DNA of 64,000 bases from Hydrogenophaga intermedia (lineage in GTDB: Bacteria > Pseudomonadota > Gammaproteobacteria > Burkholderiales > Burkholderiaceae_C). Positions within the stretch are counted from its first letter, which is position 1. The number at the start of each line of letters is the position of its first letter. The notes below the pieces were generated by a model. It saw only the letters and a program-made list of their open reading frames with translations. It ran no database searches and had not been told where the DNA came from. The stretch is from the NCBI RefSeq assembly GCF_000723405.1, contig NZ_CCAE010000004.1:1-64000 (forward strand). Reading direction: 5' to 3'. This document shows, one piece after another, positions 17,567 through 25,367 of this stretch. A program made the position numbers and the translations under genes.

Positions 17567-18366
17567 AACCCATCCGTTCCGTCATCACCCTGGCCGCTGG
17601 CCTGCTGATCGGCACCGCCGCGCTCGCGCAGAGCATCGTCGTGGCCTCGACCACGTCCACCGAGCAGTCCGGCCTGTTCGGCGCCATCCTGCCGCAGTTC
17701 AAGCAGGCCACCGGCATCGACGTGAAGGTGGTGGCCCTGGGCACGGGCCAGGCCATCGACATGGCGCGCCGCGGCGACGCCGACGTGCTCTTCGTGCACG
17801 ACAAGGTGGCCGAGGAGAAGTTCGTGGCCGAGGGCTTCTCGGCCAAGCGCCAGGAGGTCATGTACAACGACTTCGTGCTCGTGGGCCCCAAGGCCGACCC
17901 GGCGAAGACGGCGGGCAAGGACATCGTGGGCGCGCTGAAGAAGGTGGCCGCCGCCAACGCGCCCTTCATCTCGCGCGGCGACAAGAGCGGCACGCACGCG
18001 GCCGAACTGCGCTTCTGGAAGATGGCCGAGGCCGATGCCAACAAGGGCGGCGGCTACAAGGAATGCGGATGCGGCATGGGCCCGGCGCTCAACATCGCCT
18101 CCGGCAGCAACGCCTACGCGCTCACCGACCGCGGCACCTGGCTCAACTTCAAGAACCGCGGCGATTTGAAGGTGCTGGTGGAAGGTGACCAGCGCCTGTT
18201 CAACCAGTACGGCGTGATGCTGGTGAGCGCGGCCAAGCACCCGCAGGTGAAGACGGCCGAAGGCCAGAAGTTCGTGGACTGGGTCACCGGCCCGGCCGGC
18301 CAGGCGGCCATCGCCGCCTACAAGATCGGCGGCGAGCAGCTCTTCTTCCCGAACGCCACGAAGTGA
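17563..18366 (+). CDS. tupA: Tungstate-binding periplasmic protein
   Basis: A 267-residue solute-binding protein with a Sec signal peptide (cleavage after about residue 22, AALAQ). Immediately after it lies VASTTSTEQSG, the TTTS-like oxyanion pocket motif of TupA. RGDADVLFVHD, FISRGDKSGTHAAEL and ASGSNAYALTDRGTW are further TupA signatures. The GTG start at 17563 overlaps the tupC stop and has AGGAG at 17551-17555. Its gene follows those of the permease and ATPase. High-affinity tungstate uptake would supply the metal for the formate dehydrogenase, which is inference. Confidence 0.93.
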   Translation: MKPIRSVITLAAGLLIGTAALAQSIVVASTTSTEQSGLFGAILPQFKQATGIDVKVVALGTGQAIDMARRGDADVLFVHDKVAEEKFVAEGFSAKRQEVMYNDFVLVGPKADPAKTAGKDIVGALKKVAAANAPFISRGDKSGTHAAELRFWKMAEADANKGGGYKECGCGMGPALNIASGSNAYALTDRGTWLNFKNRGDLKVLVEGDQRLFNQYGVMLVSAAKHPQVKTAEGQKFVDWVTGPAGQAAIAAYKIGGEQLFFPNATK

Positions 18367-19109
18367 GCGACGCGGCCGCCACGCCCCTGCGCGTGTTCGC
18401 GCCCGGCAGCCTGCGCGAGGCCTTCGAGGCGCTCGCGCCGCAGCACCGCGAGGCCGGTGGCCCCGACTGGCACGCAGCCTTTGCCGCCGCGGGCCTGCTG
18501 CGCGAGCGCATCGAGGCCGGTGCGCCGGCCGATCTGTTCGCCTCGGCCAATCTCGCGCACCCGCGCGCGCTGGCGGCCGAAGGTGGCTGGGACGGGCCGC
18601 TGGTCTTCGCGCACAACACCCTGTGTGCCATCGCCGCGCCGCACTGGCGTGGCGGCAGCGACGAGCTGCTCGACGCCATGCTCGATCCCCGCGTTCGCCT
18701 GGGCACCTCCACGCCGCGCGCCGACCCCTGCGGCGACTACGCGCTGGCCATGTTCGAGCGCGCCGAGGCCTTGCGCCCGGGCGCGCGCGACGCGCTGGCG
18801 GCCAAGGCGCTTGCGCTCACCGGCGGGCCGCAGTCGCCGCGCCCACCCGAGGGGCGCAACACCTACGCCTGGGTGATGGCCGAGCACAGTCTCGATCTGT
18901 TCATCACCTACCGCACCAACGGCCAGCGCGCGCGGCGCGACTGGCCCGAGCTGCGCACGGTGGAGCTGCCCGACACCCTGGGCGTGCGCGCCGACTACGG
19001 CGTGGCCTGGCGGCGCGGTGCCGGGCCGGTGGCCGAGGCGGCGGCGCGCTGGTTGCTGGGTGGCACCGCACGCGCCACACTCGCCGACCATGGATTCGAA
19101 CTGCCTTGA
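18363..19109 (+). CDS. ModA-like molybdate-type binding protein lacking a signal peptide
   Basis: A 248-residue protein of the ModA solute-binding fold: FAPGSLREAFEAL at the start, LRERIEAGAPADLFASAN, NTLCAIAAP and RVRLGTSTPRADPCGDYA. ModA proteins are periplasmic, but here the fold begins at about residue 9 with no hydrophobic leader. The GTG start overlaps the tupA stop, so an upstream signal sequence cannot be gained. It is therefore either cytoplasmic (a sensor or metal carrier) or exported another way. It lies between tupA and a FecCD-type importer in one tightly packed run. Confidence 0.8.
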   Translation: MSDAAATPLRVFAPGSLREAFEALAPQHREAGGPDWHAAFAAAGLLRERIEAGAPADLFASANLAHPRALAAEGGWDGPLVFAHNTLCAIAAPHWRGGSDELLDAMLDPRVRLGTSTPRADPCGDYALAMFERAEALRPGARDALAAKALALTGGPQSPRPPEGRNTYAWVMAEHSLDLFITYRTNGQRARRDWPELRTVELPDTLGVRADYGVAWRRGAGPVAEAAARWLLGGTARATLADHGFELP

Positions 19110-20142
19110 GCCTTGGTCCCGCCGCGCCGTGCTGCTTGCGCTGGCGGCGTGCGGGGCGGCACCGGTCTTCGCCCAGGCGCCATCCCGCCGTGTGACCGAC
19201 AGCGCCGGCCGCGCCGTGCCCGTGCCACCGCGCGTGCAGCGCGTGTTCCCCGCCGGGCCGCCGGCGGCCATCTGGCTCTACACGCTCGCGCCCGAGGCCC
19301 TGCTGGGCTGGCCGCGCGCCAACCGGCCCGAAGAGATCGAGTTCCTGCTGCCCGGCGTCGGCAATCGGCCCGAGGTGGGGCGCCTCACCGGGCGCGGCAA
19401 CACCGCCAACCTGGAGACGGTGCTGGCGCTCAAGCCCGACCTGATCGTGGACACCGGTTCGGTTCGCCAGACCTTTGTAGAACTGGCCGAGCGCGTGCAG
19501 CAGCAGACTGGCATTCCCTACGCGTTGATCGATGGTGCGCTGGAGGCCGTGCCGGCTGGCTACCGCCTGCTGGGCGAACTGATGGGGCGGCCCGAGCGCG
19601 CCGAGGCGCTGGCTCGCTACGCCGAGGACACGCTGCGCCAGGTGCGCGAGCGCGTGGCCGGCGTGCCGCGCGAGCGCCACCCGCGTGTGTACTACGCGCG
19701 CGGCCCGCACGGGCTGGAGACCGGGCTCGATGGCTCCATCAACGTCGAGATGTTCGAGGCCATGGGCATTCAACTGGTGTCCACGCGCATGCCCGGCGGC
19801 CTGGCGCGCGTGTCCGTCGAGCAGGTGCTGAACTGGGACCCCGAGGTCATCATCACCATCGACCAGACCTTCGCGCAGAGCGCCGCGCAAAGCCCGCTGT
19901 GGCGCAACGTCAGCGCCGTGAAAAACGGCCGCGTGCACCTGAGCCCCAAGCTGCCTTTCGGCTGGGTGGACTTTCCGCCGAGCGTGAACCGGCTGCCGGG
20001 GCTGTGGTGGATCGGCGCGAAGGTGTTTCCCGAGCGCTTCCGCGAAGACCTCGGCGAGGTCGCGCGCGATTTCTATCGGCGCTTCTATCAGGTGGAGTTG
20101 TCGGCCACGCAAGTCCAGCGGGTTCTCGCTGGCCGCGACTGA
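19090..20142 (+). CDS. Iron-siderophore/MolA-type ABC transporter binding protein
   Basis: A 350-residue class III (BtuF/FepB-like) solute-binding protein. The ATG at 19090, inside the end of the ModA-like gene, gives MDSNCLEPWSRRAVLLALAACG, with a basic-hydrophobic signal whose cleavage is near PVFAQ. Family marks are VTDSAGRAVPVPPRVQRVF, LETVLALKPDLIVD, VSVEQVLNWDPEVIIT and FGWVDFPPSVNRLPGLWW. The family binds siderophores, haem or cobalamin; the MolA branch binds molybdate and tungstate. The oxyanion neighbourhood makes a MolA-like role attractive, but it is unproven. Confidence 0.82.
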   Translation: MDSNCLEPWSRRAVLLALAACGAAPVFAQAPSRRVTDSAGRAVPVPPRVQRVFPAGPPAAIWLYTLAPEALLGWPRANRPEEIEFLLPGVGNRPEVGRLTGRGNTANLETVLALKPDLIVDTGSVRQTFVELAERVQQQTGIPYALIDGALEAVPAGYRLLGELMGRPERAEALARYAEDTLRQVRERVAGVPRERHPRVYYARGPHGLETGLDGSINVEMFEAMGIQLVSTRMPGGLARVSVEQVLNWDPEVIITIDQTFAQSAAQSPLWRNVSAVKNGRVHLSPKLPFGWVDFPPSVNRLPGLWWIGAKVFPERFREDLGEVARDFYRRFYQVELSATQVQRVLAGRD

Positions 20143-20143
20143 G

Positions 20144-21127
20144 ATGCGCAGCGGTGCCTGGTGGGCCTTGCTGGTGCTGCTCGCCGGCGTGCTGGTGGCC
20201 TTCACCGTGGGGCGCACGCCGGTGTCCTTGCCCCAGCTGTGGGCCGCGCTCAGTGGCGGCGAGCTCAGCGAATCGCTGCGCACCGTGGTCTGGCAGATCC
20301 GCGCGCCGCGCATCGTGGCGGCCGTGGCGGTGGGCGCGGCGCTGTCGGTGGCGGGCGCGGCCTTTCAGGGGCTGTTCCGCAACCCGCTGGTCTCGCCGGA
20401 CATCCTGGGCGCCTCGGCCGGCGCGGCGCTGGGCGCGCTGCTGGGCATCTTCTTCTCGCTGGGGCTGGCGGGCATCCAGTTCGCCGCTTTCGCGGGCGGG
20501 CTGGTGGCGGTGGCGCTGGTGTACGCCACGGGTTCGGCCGTGCGCCAGGGTGACCCCATCCTCGTGCTGCTGCTCGCGGGCATCGTCATCGGCTCGCTGC
20601 TGGGCGCGGGCATTGGCCTGGTGAAGACGCTGGCCGACCCCTACAACCAGTTGCCCGCCATGACCTTCTGGCTGCTGGGCAGCCTGGCCGGCGCGCACGC
20701 CGACGACCTGCCCGCCTTGCTGGTGCCCGTGGCGCTGGGCCTGGGCGTGTTGCTGCTGCTGCGCTGGCGGCTGGACGTGATGTCCCTGCCCGAGGAGGAG
20801 GCCCGCGCGCTGGGCGCGCGCACCACGCTGCTGCGAGTGGGCATCGTGGCGGCGGCCACGCTGGTCACGGCCGCCAGCGTGGCGGCGGCGGGCATCGTGG
20901 GTTGGGTGGGACTGGTGGTGCCGCACCTGGCGCGCTTCCTCGTCGGGCCGTCCTTCGTGCGCCTGCTGCCCACGGCCGCGCTCCTGGGCGGCGGGCTGCT
21001 GCTGTTCATCGACACGCTGGCGCGCAGCGTGGCGGCGGTGGAGATTCCGCTGGGCATCCTCACCGCGCTGATCGGCTCGCCCTTCTTCATCGCGCTGCTG
21101 GGGCGGGCGCAGAAGGGGTGGCAATGA
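20144..21127 (+). CDS. FecCD-family ABC transporter permease
   Basis: A 327-residue permease with about ten membrane helices of the BtuC/FecCD/MolB type. The diagnostic segments are RIVAAVAVGAALSVAGAAFQG, FRNPLVSPDILGASAGAALG, WLLGSLAG, LPEEEARALG and AAGIVGWVGLVVPHLAR. It starts two bases after the binding-protein gene, and its stop overlaps the ATPase ATG. It would form the channel for the class III binding protein upstream. Confidence 0.9.
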   Translation: MRSGAWWALLVLLAGVLVAFTVGRTPVSLPQLWAALSGGELSESLRTVVWQIRAPRIVAAVAVGAALSVAGAAFQGLFRNPLVSPDILGASAGAALGALLGIFFSLGLAGIQFAAFAGGLVAVALVYATGSAVRQGDPILVLLLAGIVIGSLLGAGIGLVKTLADPYNQLPAMTFWLLGSLAGAHADDLPALLVPVALGLGVLLLLRWRLDVMSLPEEEARALGARTTLLRVGIVAAATLVTAASVAAAGIVGWVGLVVPHLARFLVGPSFVRLLPTAALLGGGLLLFIDTLARSVAAVEIPLGILTALIGSPFFIALLGRAQKGWQ

Positions 21128-21909
21128 TCGAGGCGGTGGACCTGCGCTTCGGCTACCCCGGCCACACCGTGGGCCAGGGCCTGTCCCTCGCGCTGCGCGC
21201 GGGCGAGGTGGTGGCGCTGCTGGGGCCCAACGGCGGCGGCAAGACCACGCTGCTGAAGACCCTGTTGGGTCTGTTGCCCGCGCAGGGCGGGGAGGTGCGG
21301 CTCGATGGCCGCTCGCTCACGGCCTGGGCGCTGCCCGAGCGCGCGCGCCGCGTGGGCTATGTGCCGCAGGGCCAGGCCAGCACCTTCGGCTACAGCGCGC
21401 GCCAGATGGTGCTGATGGGCCGCACCGCGCACCTGGGCCTGATCGCGCGGCCCGGTGCGCGCGATCAGGTGGTGGCCGACCAGGCCTTGCGTCGCCTGGG
21501 TATCGACCACCTGGCCGATCGGTCGGTGCACCGCATGAGCGGCGGCGAGCGCCAGCTCGTGCTCATCGCGCGTGCCCTGGCGCAGGAGCCGCGCGCGGTG
21601 CTGCTCGACGAGCCCACGGCCAGCCTGGACTTCGGCAACCAGGGGCTGGTGATGCGCGCAATCCGTGCGCTGGCCGGCGAGGGCCTGGGCGTGCTCTTCA
21701 CCACGCACGACCCCAACCAGGCGCGGCGCTGCGCGGACACCGCGCTCCTGTTGCGAGAGGGGTGCGTGCTGGCGGCCGGGCCCGTGGCCCAGGTGGTGAA
21801 TGCCGCGAACCTGCGCGCGCTGTACGGGGCGGACGTGGACGATTCAGGCGGGCCGCGCGGCCTGCCGGTGTTCCTGCCCGTGTTCCAGGCCGGTGTTGGC
21901 GGCCAGTGA
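21124..21909 (+). CDS. ABC transporter ATP-binding protein (FecE/MolC type)
   Basis: A 261-residue ABC ATPase with Walker A LGPNGGGKTTLLK, a Q-loop at YVPQGQAS, signature MSGGERQLVLIARAL, Walker B AVLLDEPTASLD and H-loop TTHDPNQA. It completes the FecCD-type importer with the two preceding genes. The last 66 bases overlap the 3' end of the convergent SulP gene, an unusually long tail overlap. The C-terminal residues after about 235 (a Gly/Pro-rich, hydrophobic tail) may be non-essential. Confidence 0.9.
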   Translation: MIEAVDLRFGYPGHTVGQGLSLALRAGEVVALLGPNGGGKTTLLKTLLGLLPAQGGEVRLDGRSLTAWALPERARRVGYVPQGQASTFGYSARQMVLMGRTAHLGLIARPGARDQVVADQALRRLGIDHLADRSVHRMSGGERQLVLIARALAQEPRAVLLDEPTASLDFGNQGLVMRAIRALAGEGLGVLFTTHDPNQARRCADTALLLREGCVLAAGPVAQVVNAANLRALYGADVDDSGGPRGLPVFLPVFQAGVGGQ

Positions 21910-23616
21910 GGTGGCGGCCTGGTGGTGCGTCAGGAACACCTGTCCGCTCAGGCGCTGAAGAAAGTCGCTGCGCTGCAGCTTGTCCATCACCGGGCCCTTC
22001 ACCTCCGAGAGGTGCAGTTGCACGCCCGCGTCGCGCAGTCGCTGGTCGATGGCCTCCAGGCTGTCGAGCGCGCTCGCGTCGATGTCGTTGATGGCCGAGC
22101 ACTGCAGCACCACGTGGCGCAGTTCGGGGTGGAGGGCCACGGCGGCGTTGATGCGGTCTTCCAGCGCGCGCGCGTTGGCGAAGTACAGGCTTTCGTCCAT
22201 GCGCAGCGCCAGCACCTGCGGGTGTGTGATGACCTGGTGGCGCAGCACGTTGCGGTAGTGCTCGGTGCCGGGCACCTGGCCCACTTCGGCGATGTGGGGC
22301 TGGCTGGTGCGCCACAGGTGCAGCGCCAGTGACAGGCCCACGCCCGCCACCAGGCCGCTTTCCACGCCCACCGCCAGCGTGACCAGCAGCGTGGCGAGCA
22401 CGGCGGTGAAGTCCGCCCGCGAATAGGCCCAGGTGCGCCGCAGGATGCCGAGGTCCACCAGCGAGAGCACGGCCACCACGATGGTGGCGGCCAGCGTGGC
22501 CTGCGGCAGGTGGAAGAGGGCGGGCGTGAGCAGCAGCGAGGCCAGCAGGATGCCCACCGCCGTGTACACGCCGGCCGCAGGCGTCTGCGCGCCGGCGTCG
22601 AAATTCACCACCGAGCGCGCGAAGCCGCCCGTGACCGGAAAGCCGCCCGTGAACGCGGCCGAGAGGTTGCTGCCGCCCAGGGCCACGAGCTCCTGGTCCG
22701 GCTCGATGCGCTGGCGCCGCTTGGCCGCGAGCGTCTGGCCCACCGAGACCGATTCCACGAAGCCCACCACGCTGATGAGCAGCGCCGGCACCAGCAGGGA
22801 CTGCCAGAGGGACAGGTCCCACAGCGGTTGCGTGATCGGCGGCAAGCCCTGTGGCACCGCGCCCACCAGCTTGACGCCCCGCACGCCGCCGTCCACTGCC
22901 CAGGTGAACAGCGTGGCGCCCACGATGGCCGCCACCGGTCCGGCCTTGGCGCCGAGTTCGGCCGCGCGCGGCGGCACCCCCAGGCGGCGCAGCAGCGGCT
23001 GCAGGCCGCGCCGCACCCAGAACAGGAAGGCCAGGCTGGCCGCGCCGATGCCCAGCGTCAGGCCGTGCACCTGGCCGCGTTGCGCCCACAGGGCGGCCAG
23101 CATCTCCAGCAAGTTGTGCCCGCCCGCCGACACGCCCAGCAGGGTCTTGAGCTGGCTCGCCGCGATCAGGATGCCCGAGGCCGTGATGAAGCCCGCGATG
23201 ACCGGGTGGCTCAGGAAGTGCGCGAGAAAGCCCAGGCGCAGCAGGCCCATGGCGAGCAGGATCAGGCCCGAGAGGAAGGCCAGCGTGATCGCCACCGCCA
23301 GGTACTGCGCGCCACCCGCCGCGGCGTGTTCGCCCACGGCGGCGGCCGTCATGAGCGAGACCACGGCCACCGGCCCCACCGCCAGCACGCGGCTGGTGCC
23401 CAGCAAGGCATAGACCAGCAGGGGCGCCACGCTGGCGTACAGGCCCACCTCGGGCGGCAGGCCCGCGAGCTGCGCATAGGCCAGGCTCTGCGGAATGAGC
23501 ATGAGCGTGACGATGACCGCTGCGACGGCGTCGCGCAGCAGGGTGTCGCGGTCGTAGTCGCGCGCCCAATGCAGCACGGGCAGGTCGGGCCACCAGTGGC
23601 GCTTGGGCGGGTTCAT
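21844..23616 (-). CDS. SulP-family anion transporter with STAS domain
   Basis: A 590-residue transporter. About 10-12 membrane segments occupy residues 30-430, with the family motifs LMLIPQSLAYAQLAGLPPEVGLY, split as LMLIPQSLAYAQLAG and LPPEVGLYASVAP, and GGFPVTGGFARSVVNFDAGAQT (as FPVTGGFARSVVNFDAG). A C-terminal STAS domain (about 450-560) contains LQCSAINDIDASALDSLE. Substrates may be sulfate, bicarbonate or other anions. It lies last in a run on the minus strand behind the BigR-like repressor and the YeeE/YedE pair, suggesting sulfate or sulfite movement after persulfide oxidation. The ATG at 23616 precedes MNPPKRHWWPDLPVL. Confidence 0.9.
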   Translation of the reverse strand: MNPPKRHWWPDLPVLHWARDYDRDTLLRDAVAAVIVTLMLIPQSLAYAQLAGLPPEVGLYASVAPLLVYALLGTSRVLAVGPVAVVSLMTAAAVGEHAAAGGAQYLAVAITLAFLSGLILLAMGLLRLGFLAHFLSHPVIAGFITASGILIAASQLKTLLGVSAGGHNLLEMLAALWAQRGQVHGLTLGIGAASLAFLFWVRRGLQPLLRRLGVPPRAAELGAKAGPVAAIVGATLFTWAVDGGVRGVKLVGAVPQGLPPITQPLWDLSLWQSLLVPALLISVVGFVESVSVGQTLAAKRRQRIEPDQELVALGGSNLSAAFTGGFPVTGGFARSVVNFDAGAQTPAAGVYTAVGILLASLLLTPALFHLPQATLAATIVVAVLSLVDLGILRRTWAYSRADFTAVLATLLVTLAVGVESGLVAGVGLSLALHLWRTSQPHIAEVGQVPGTEHYRNVLRHQVITHPQVLALRMDESLYFANARALEDRINAAVALHPELRHVVLQCSAINDIDASALDSLEAIDQRLRDAGVQLHLSEVKGPVMDKLQRSDFLQRLSGQVFLTHHQAATSLAANTGLEHGQEHRQAARPA

Positions 23617-23627
23617 GGCGCGCGGTA

Positions 23628-24047
23628 TCAGCCCTGCGCCGAAGCCGGCGGCGGCATGCGGCTGAGGTCGTAGCCCGCGGCGGCGGCGGCTTGCAGCACC
23701 TCGGTCCAGGGGCGTTTGCCGGCCTGCGACAAGGCCCACAACTGGGTGCTGCGCGTGCCGCTGCGGCAGTAGGCCAGCACCGGGCCATCGGCCTGCGCGA
23801 GCGCCTCGCCGAAGGCGCGGCCCTGGGCCTCGTTCACTTGGCCCGAGACGGCGGGCAGGAACACGAAGCGCATGCCCGCGGCTTCGGCGGCGCGGGCCAT
23901 GGCCTCGTGGTCCGGCTGGCCAGGCTGCTCGCCATCGGGCCGGTTGCAGATCAGCGTGGTGAAGCCGGCCGCGGCGGCGGCGGCCAGTTCCTCGGGCGCG
24001 ATCTGCGGCGCAACGGACAGGGTGGGGGTGAGTCGTCTGAGATCCAT
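23628..24047 (-). CDS. Rhodanese-like / DUF442 (TIGR01244-type) sulfur transferase
   Basis: A 139-residue protein with a beta-lactamase-hydrolase-like phosphatase/rhodanese fold. The active loop YCRSGTRSTQLW carries Cys94 in a CRxGxR pattern. In other bacteria this domain is fused to the persulfide dioxygenase (Blh); here it stands alone, in the divergent operon headed by the BigR-like repressor. The likely role is moving sulfane sulfur between glutathione and the dioxygenase. The ATG at 24047 is followed by MDLRRLTPTLSVAPQ. Confidence 0.85.
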   Translation of the reverse strand: MDLRRLTPTLSVAPQIAPEELAAAAAAGFTTLICNRPDGEQPGQPDHEAMARAAEAAGMRFVFLPAVSGQVNEAQGRAFGEALAQADGPVLAYCRSGTRSTQLWALSQAGKRPWTEVLQAAAAAGYDLSRMPPPASAQG

Positions 24048-24056
24048 GGTGCTCCT

Positions 24057-24488
24057 TCAGGTCGTTCGGGTCTTGGCGCCAAGGCGCTCCAGCGATTCGA
24101 ACACGGCCATGCCCATGAGCATGGCCAGCACGAAGACAAGACCCTTGGACTCGCCCGAGGCCATGGACACCAGGCCGGGCCCGGGGCAGAAGCCCGCCAG
24201 GCCCCAGCCCACGCCGAAGGTGAGGCTGCCCAGCACCAGGCGGCGGTCGATTTCCGTGGCCTTGGGCAGGTACATGCCGCCACCCAGGAAGCTTCGCGTG
24301 CGCTGCTTGGCCAGGGCGAAGGCGAAGAAGCCCACGGCGATGGCGCCGCCCATCACGAAGGCCAGCGAGGGGTCCCAGGCGCCGGCCAGGTCGAGGAAGC
24401 CCTGCACCTTGCCCGGGTCGGTCATGCCTGACAGGAGCAGGCCCAGGCCGAACAGCAGGCCGATGAAAAAGGCGGACAGTTTCTGCAT
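24057..24488 (-). CDS. YeeE/YedE-family membrane protein, half 2 (DUF6691-like)
   Basis: A 143-residue membrane protein with about four helices and the conserved cysteine signature LAGFCPGPGLVSMA. It is the second of two short YeeE/YedE-type halves, which in other species form or resemble a thiosulfate/sulfur-compound transporter. Together with the gene starting 10 bases upstream it likely forms one transporter for reduced sulfur. Its close association with the persulfide dioxygenase locus supports that. Confidence 0.87.
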   Translation of the reverse strand: MQKLSAFFIGLLFGLGLLLSGMTDPGKVQGFLDLAGAWDPSLAFVMGGAIAVGFFAFALAKQRTRSFLGGGMYLPKATEIDRRLVLGSLTFGVGWGLAGFCPGPGLVSMASGESKGLVFVLAMLMGMAVFESLERLGAKTRTT

Positions 24489-24498
24489 GGCGGTGCCC

Positions 24499-24936
24499 TC
24501 AGATCAGGTGACGGATGACGAACACGGTGGCAAAGCCCGCGGCCATGAAGGCCAACGTGGCCACCAGCGAGCGCGGCGACAGGCGGGAGAGCCCGCACAC
24601 GCCGTGGCCGCTGGTGCAGCCCGAGCCGTAGCGCGTGCCGATGCCCACCAGCAGGCCGGCGAGCACCACCAGGCCCAGGCTCGCATCGATGCGCGGCGCG
24701 GTGATGAAGCCCTCGGGCGCGAGCCAGCCATACACCAGCGGCGACACCAGTAGGCCGGCCACCAGGGCCACGCGCCAACCGACGTCGCCGGTGCTCGGCT
24801 TGATCAGCCCGCCGAGGATGCCGCTGATGCCCAGCACGCGGCCATTGAACAGGATGAACAGGGCGGAGGCCACGCCCAGCAGTACGCCCCCGGCCAGCGA
24901 AGCCCAGGGGGTGAAATGGGTCCAGTCGATCGTCAT
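24499..24936 (-). CDS. YeeE/YedE-family membrane protein, half 1
   Basis: A 145-residue membrane protein with about four hydrophobic segments. The conserved motif [22 protein letters not shown] (written here as [17 protein letters not shown]) carries the cysteines thought to relay thiosulfate sulfur in this family. It is the first gene after the BigR-like repressor on the minus strand, 12 bases away. It is paired with the DUF6691-like half downstream. Confidence 0.88.
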   Translation of the reverse strand: MTIDWTHFTPWASLAGGVLLGVASALFILFNGRVLGISGILGGLIKPSTGDVGWRVALVAGLLVSPLVYGWLAPEGFITAPRIDASLGLVVLAGLLVGIGTRYGSGCTSGHGVCGLSRLSPRSLVATLAFMAAGFATVFVIRHLI

Positions 24937-24948
24937 GGTGTGTCTCCT

Positions 24949-25260
24949 TCAGCGGGAACAGAACTGTTGGTACAGGGTGCGGATGACGGCCTGCGCGGGC
25001 GGGCTGTCGAGGCGGTAATGGACGTGCTTGCCCTCGCGGCGCGTGCTCACCAGGCCCTCGTCGCGCAGCACCGTGAGCTGCTGCGACAGCGTGGGCTGGG
25101 TGATGCCCAGCGCGGCCTCCAGCTCGCCCACGTTGTGCTCGCCTTGCGAGAGCTGGCACAGCAGCATCAGGCGGTCGCGGTTGGACAGCGCCTTCATCAG
25201 GCGGCAGGCGTCGGCGGCGGCCGTCTGCATGTCGTCGAGATTCAGTTTGAGGGCGGGCAT
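24949..25260 (-). CDS. BigR/SqrR-type ArsR-family repressor (persulfide sensor)
   Basis: A 103-residue ArsR winged helix protein. The recognition segment is LGITQPTLSQQLTVLRDEGLV. Cys35 (in LMLLCQLSQGEHNVGELE, kept short here as LMLLCQLS) and Cys101 near the C-terminus occupy the positions of the cysteine pair that forms a di- or polysulfide link in BigR and SqrR. A third Cys is at 19. Metal-site residues of classical ArsR were not recognised. It diverges from the persulfide dioxygenase gene and probably represses both directions through the repeats at 25303-25340. Confidence 0.88.
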   Translation of the reverse strand: MPALKLNLDDMQTAAADACRLMKALSNRDRLMLLCQLSQGEHNVGELEAALGITQPTLSQQLTVLRDEGLVSTRREGKHVHYRLDSPPAQAVIRTLYQQFCSR

Positions 25261-25302
25261 GGGACACTCCGTTCGGGATGCCGTTCATCGGCGGCACAGT
25301 CA

Positions 25303-25340
25303 TCAATATATTGACTGATAGATTGTTTGTCAATATATTG
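25303..25340. promoter_or_regulatory. Tandem AT-rich operator-like palindromes between the repressor and dioxygenase genes
   Basis: Two copies of CAATATATTG, each an AT-rich inverted repeat, lie at 25304-25313 and 25331-25340, centre to centre 27 bases apart. The region is sharply more AT-rich than the surrounding DNA. BigR boxes are AT-rich palindromes of similar look. The gap is the only shared promoter region of the two divergent genes. An AAGGAG ribosome site precedes the dioxygenase ATG at 25368. Confidence 0.7.
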
Positions 25341-25367
25341 TTGTTCACTTATTAAAAGGAGTCCGCC

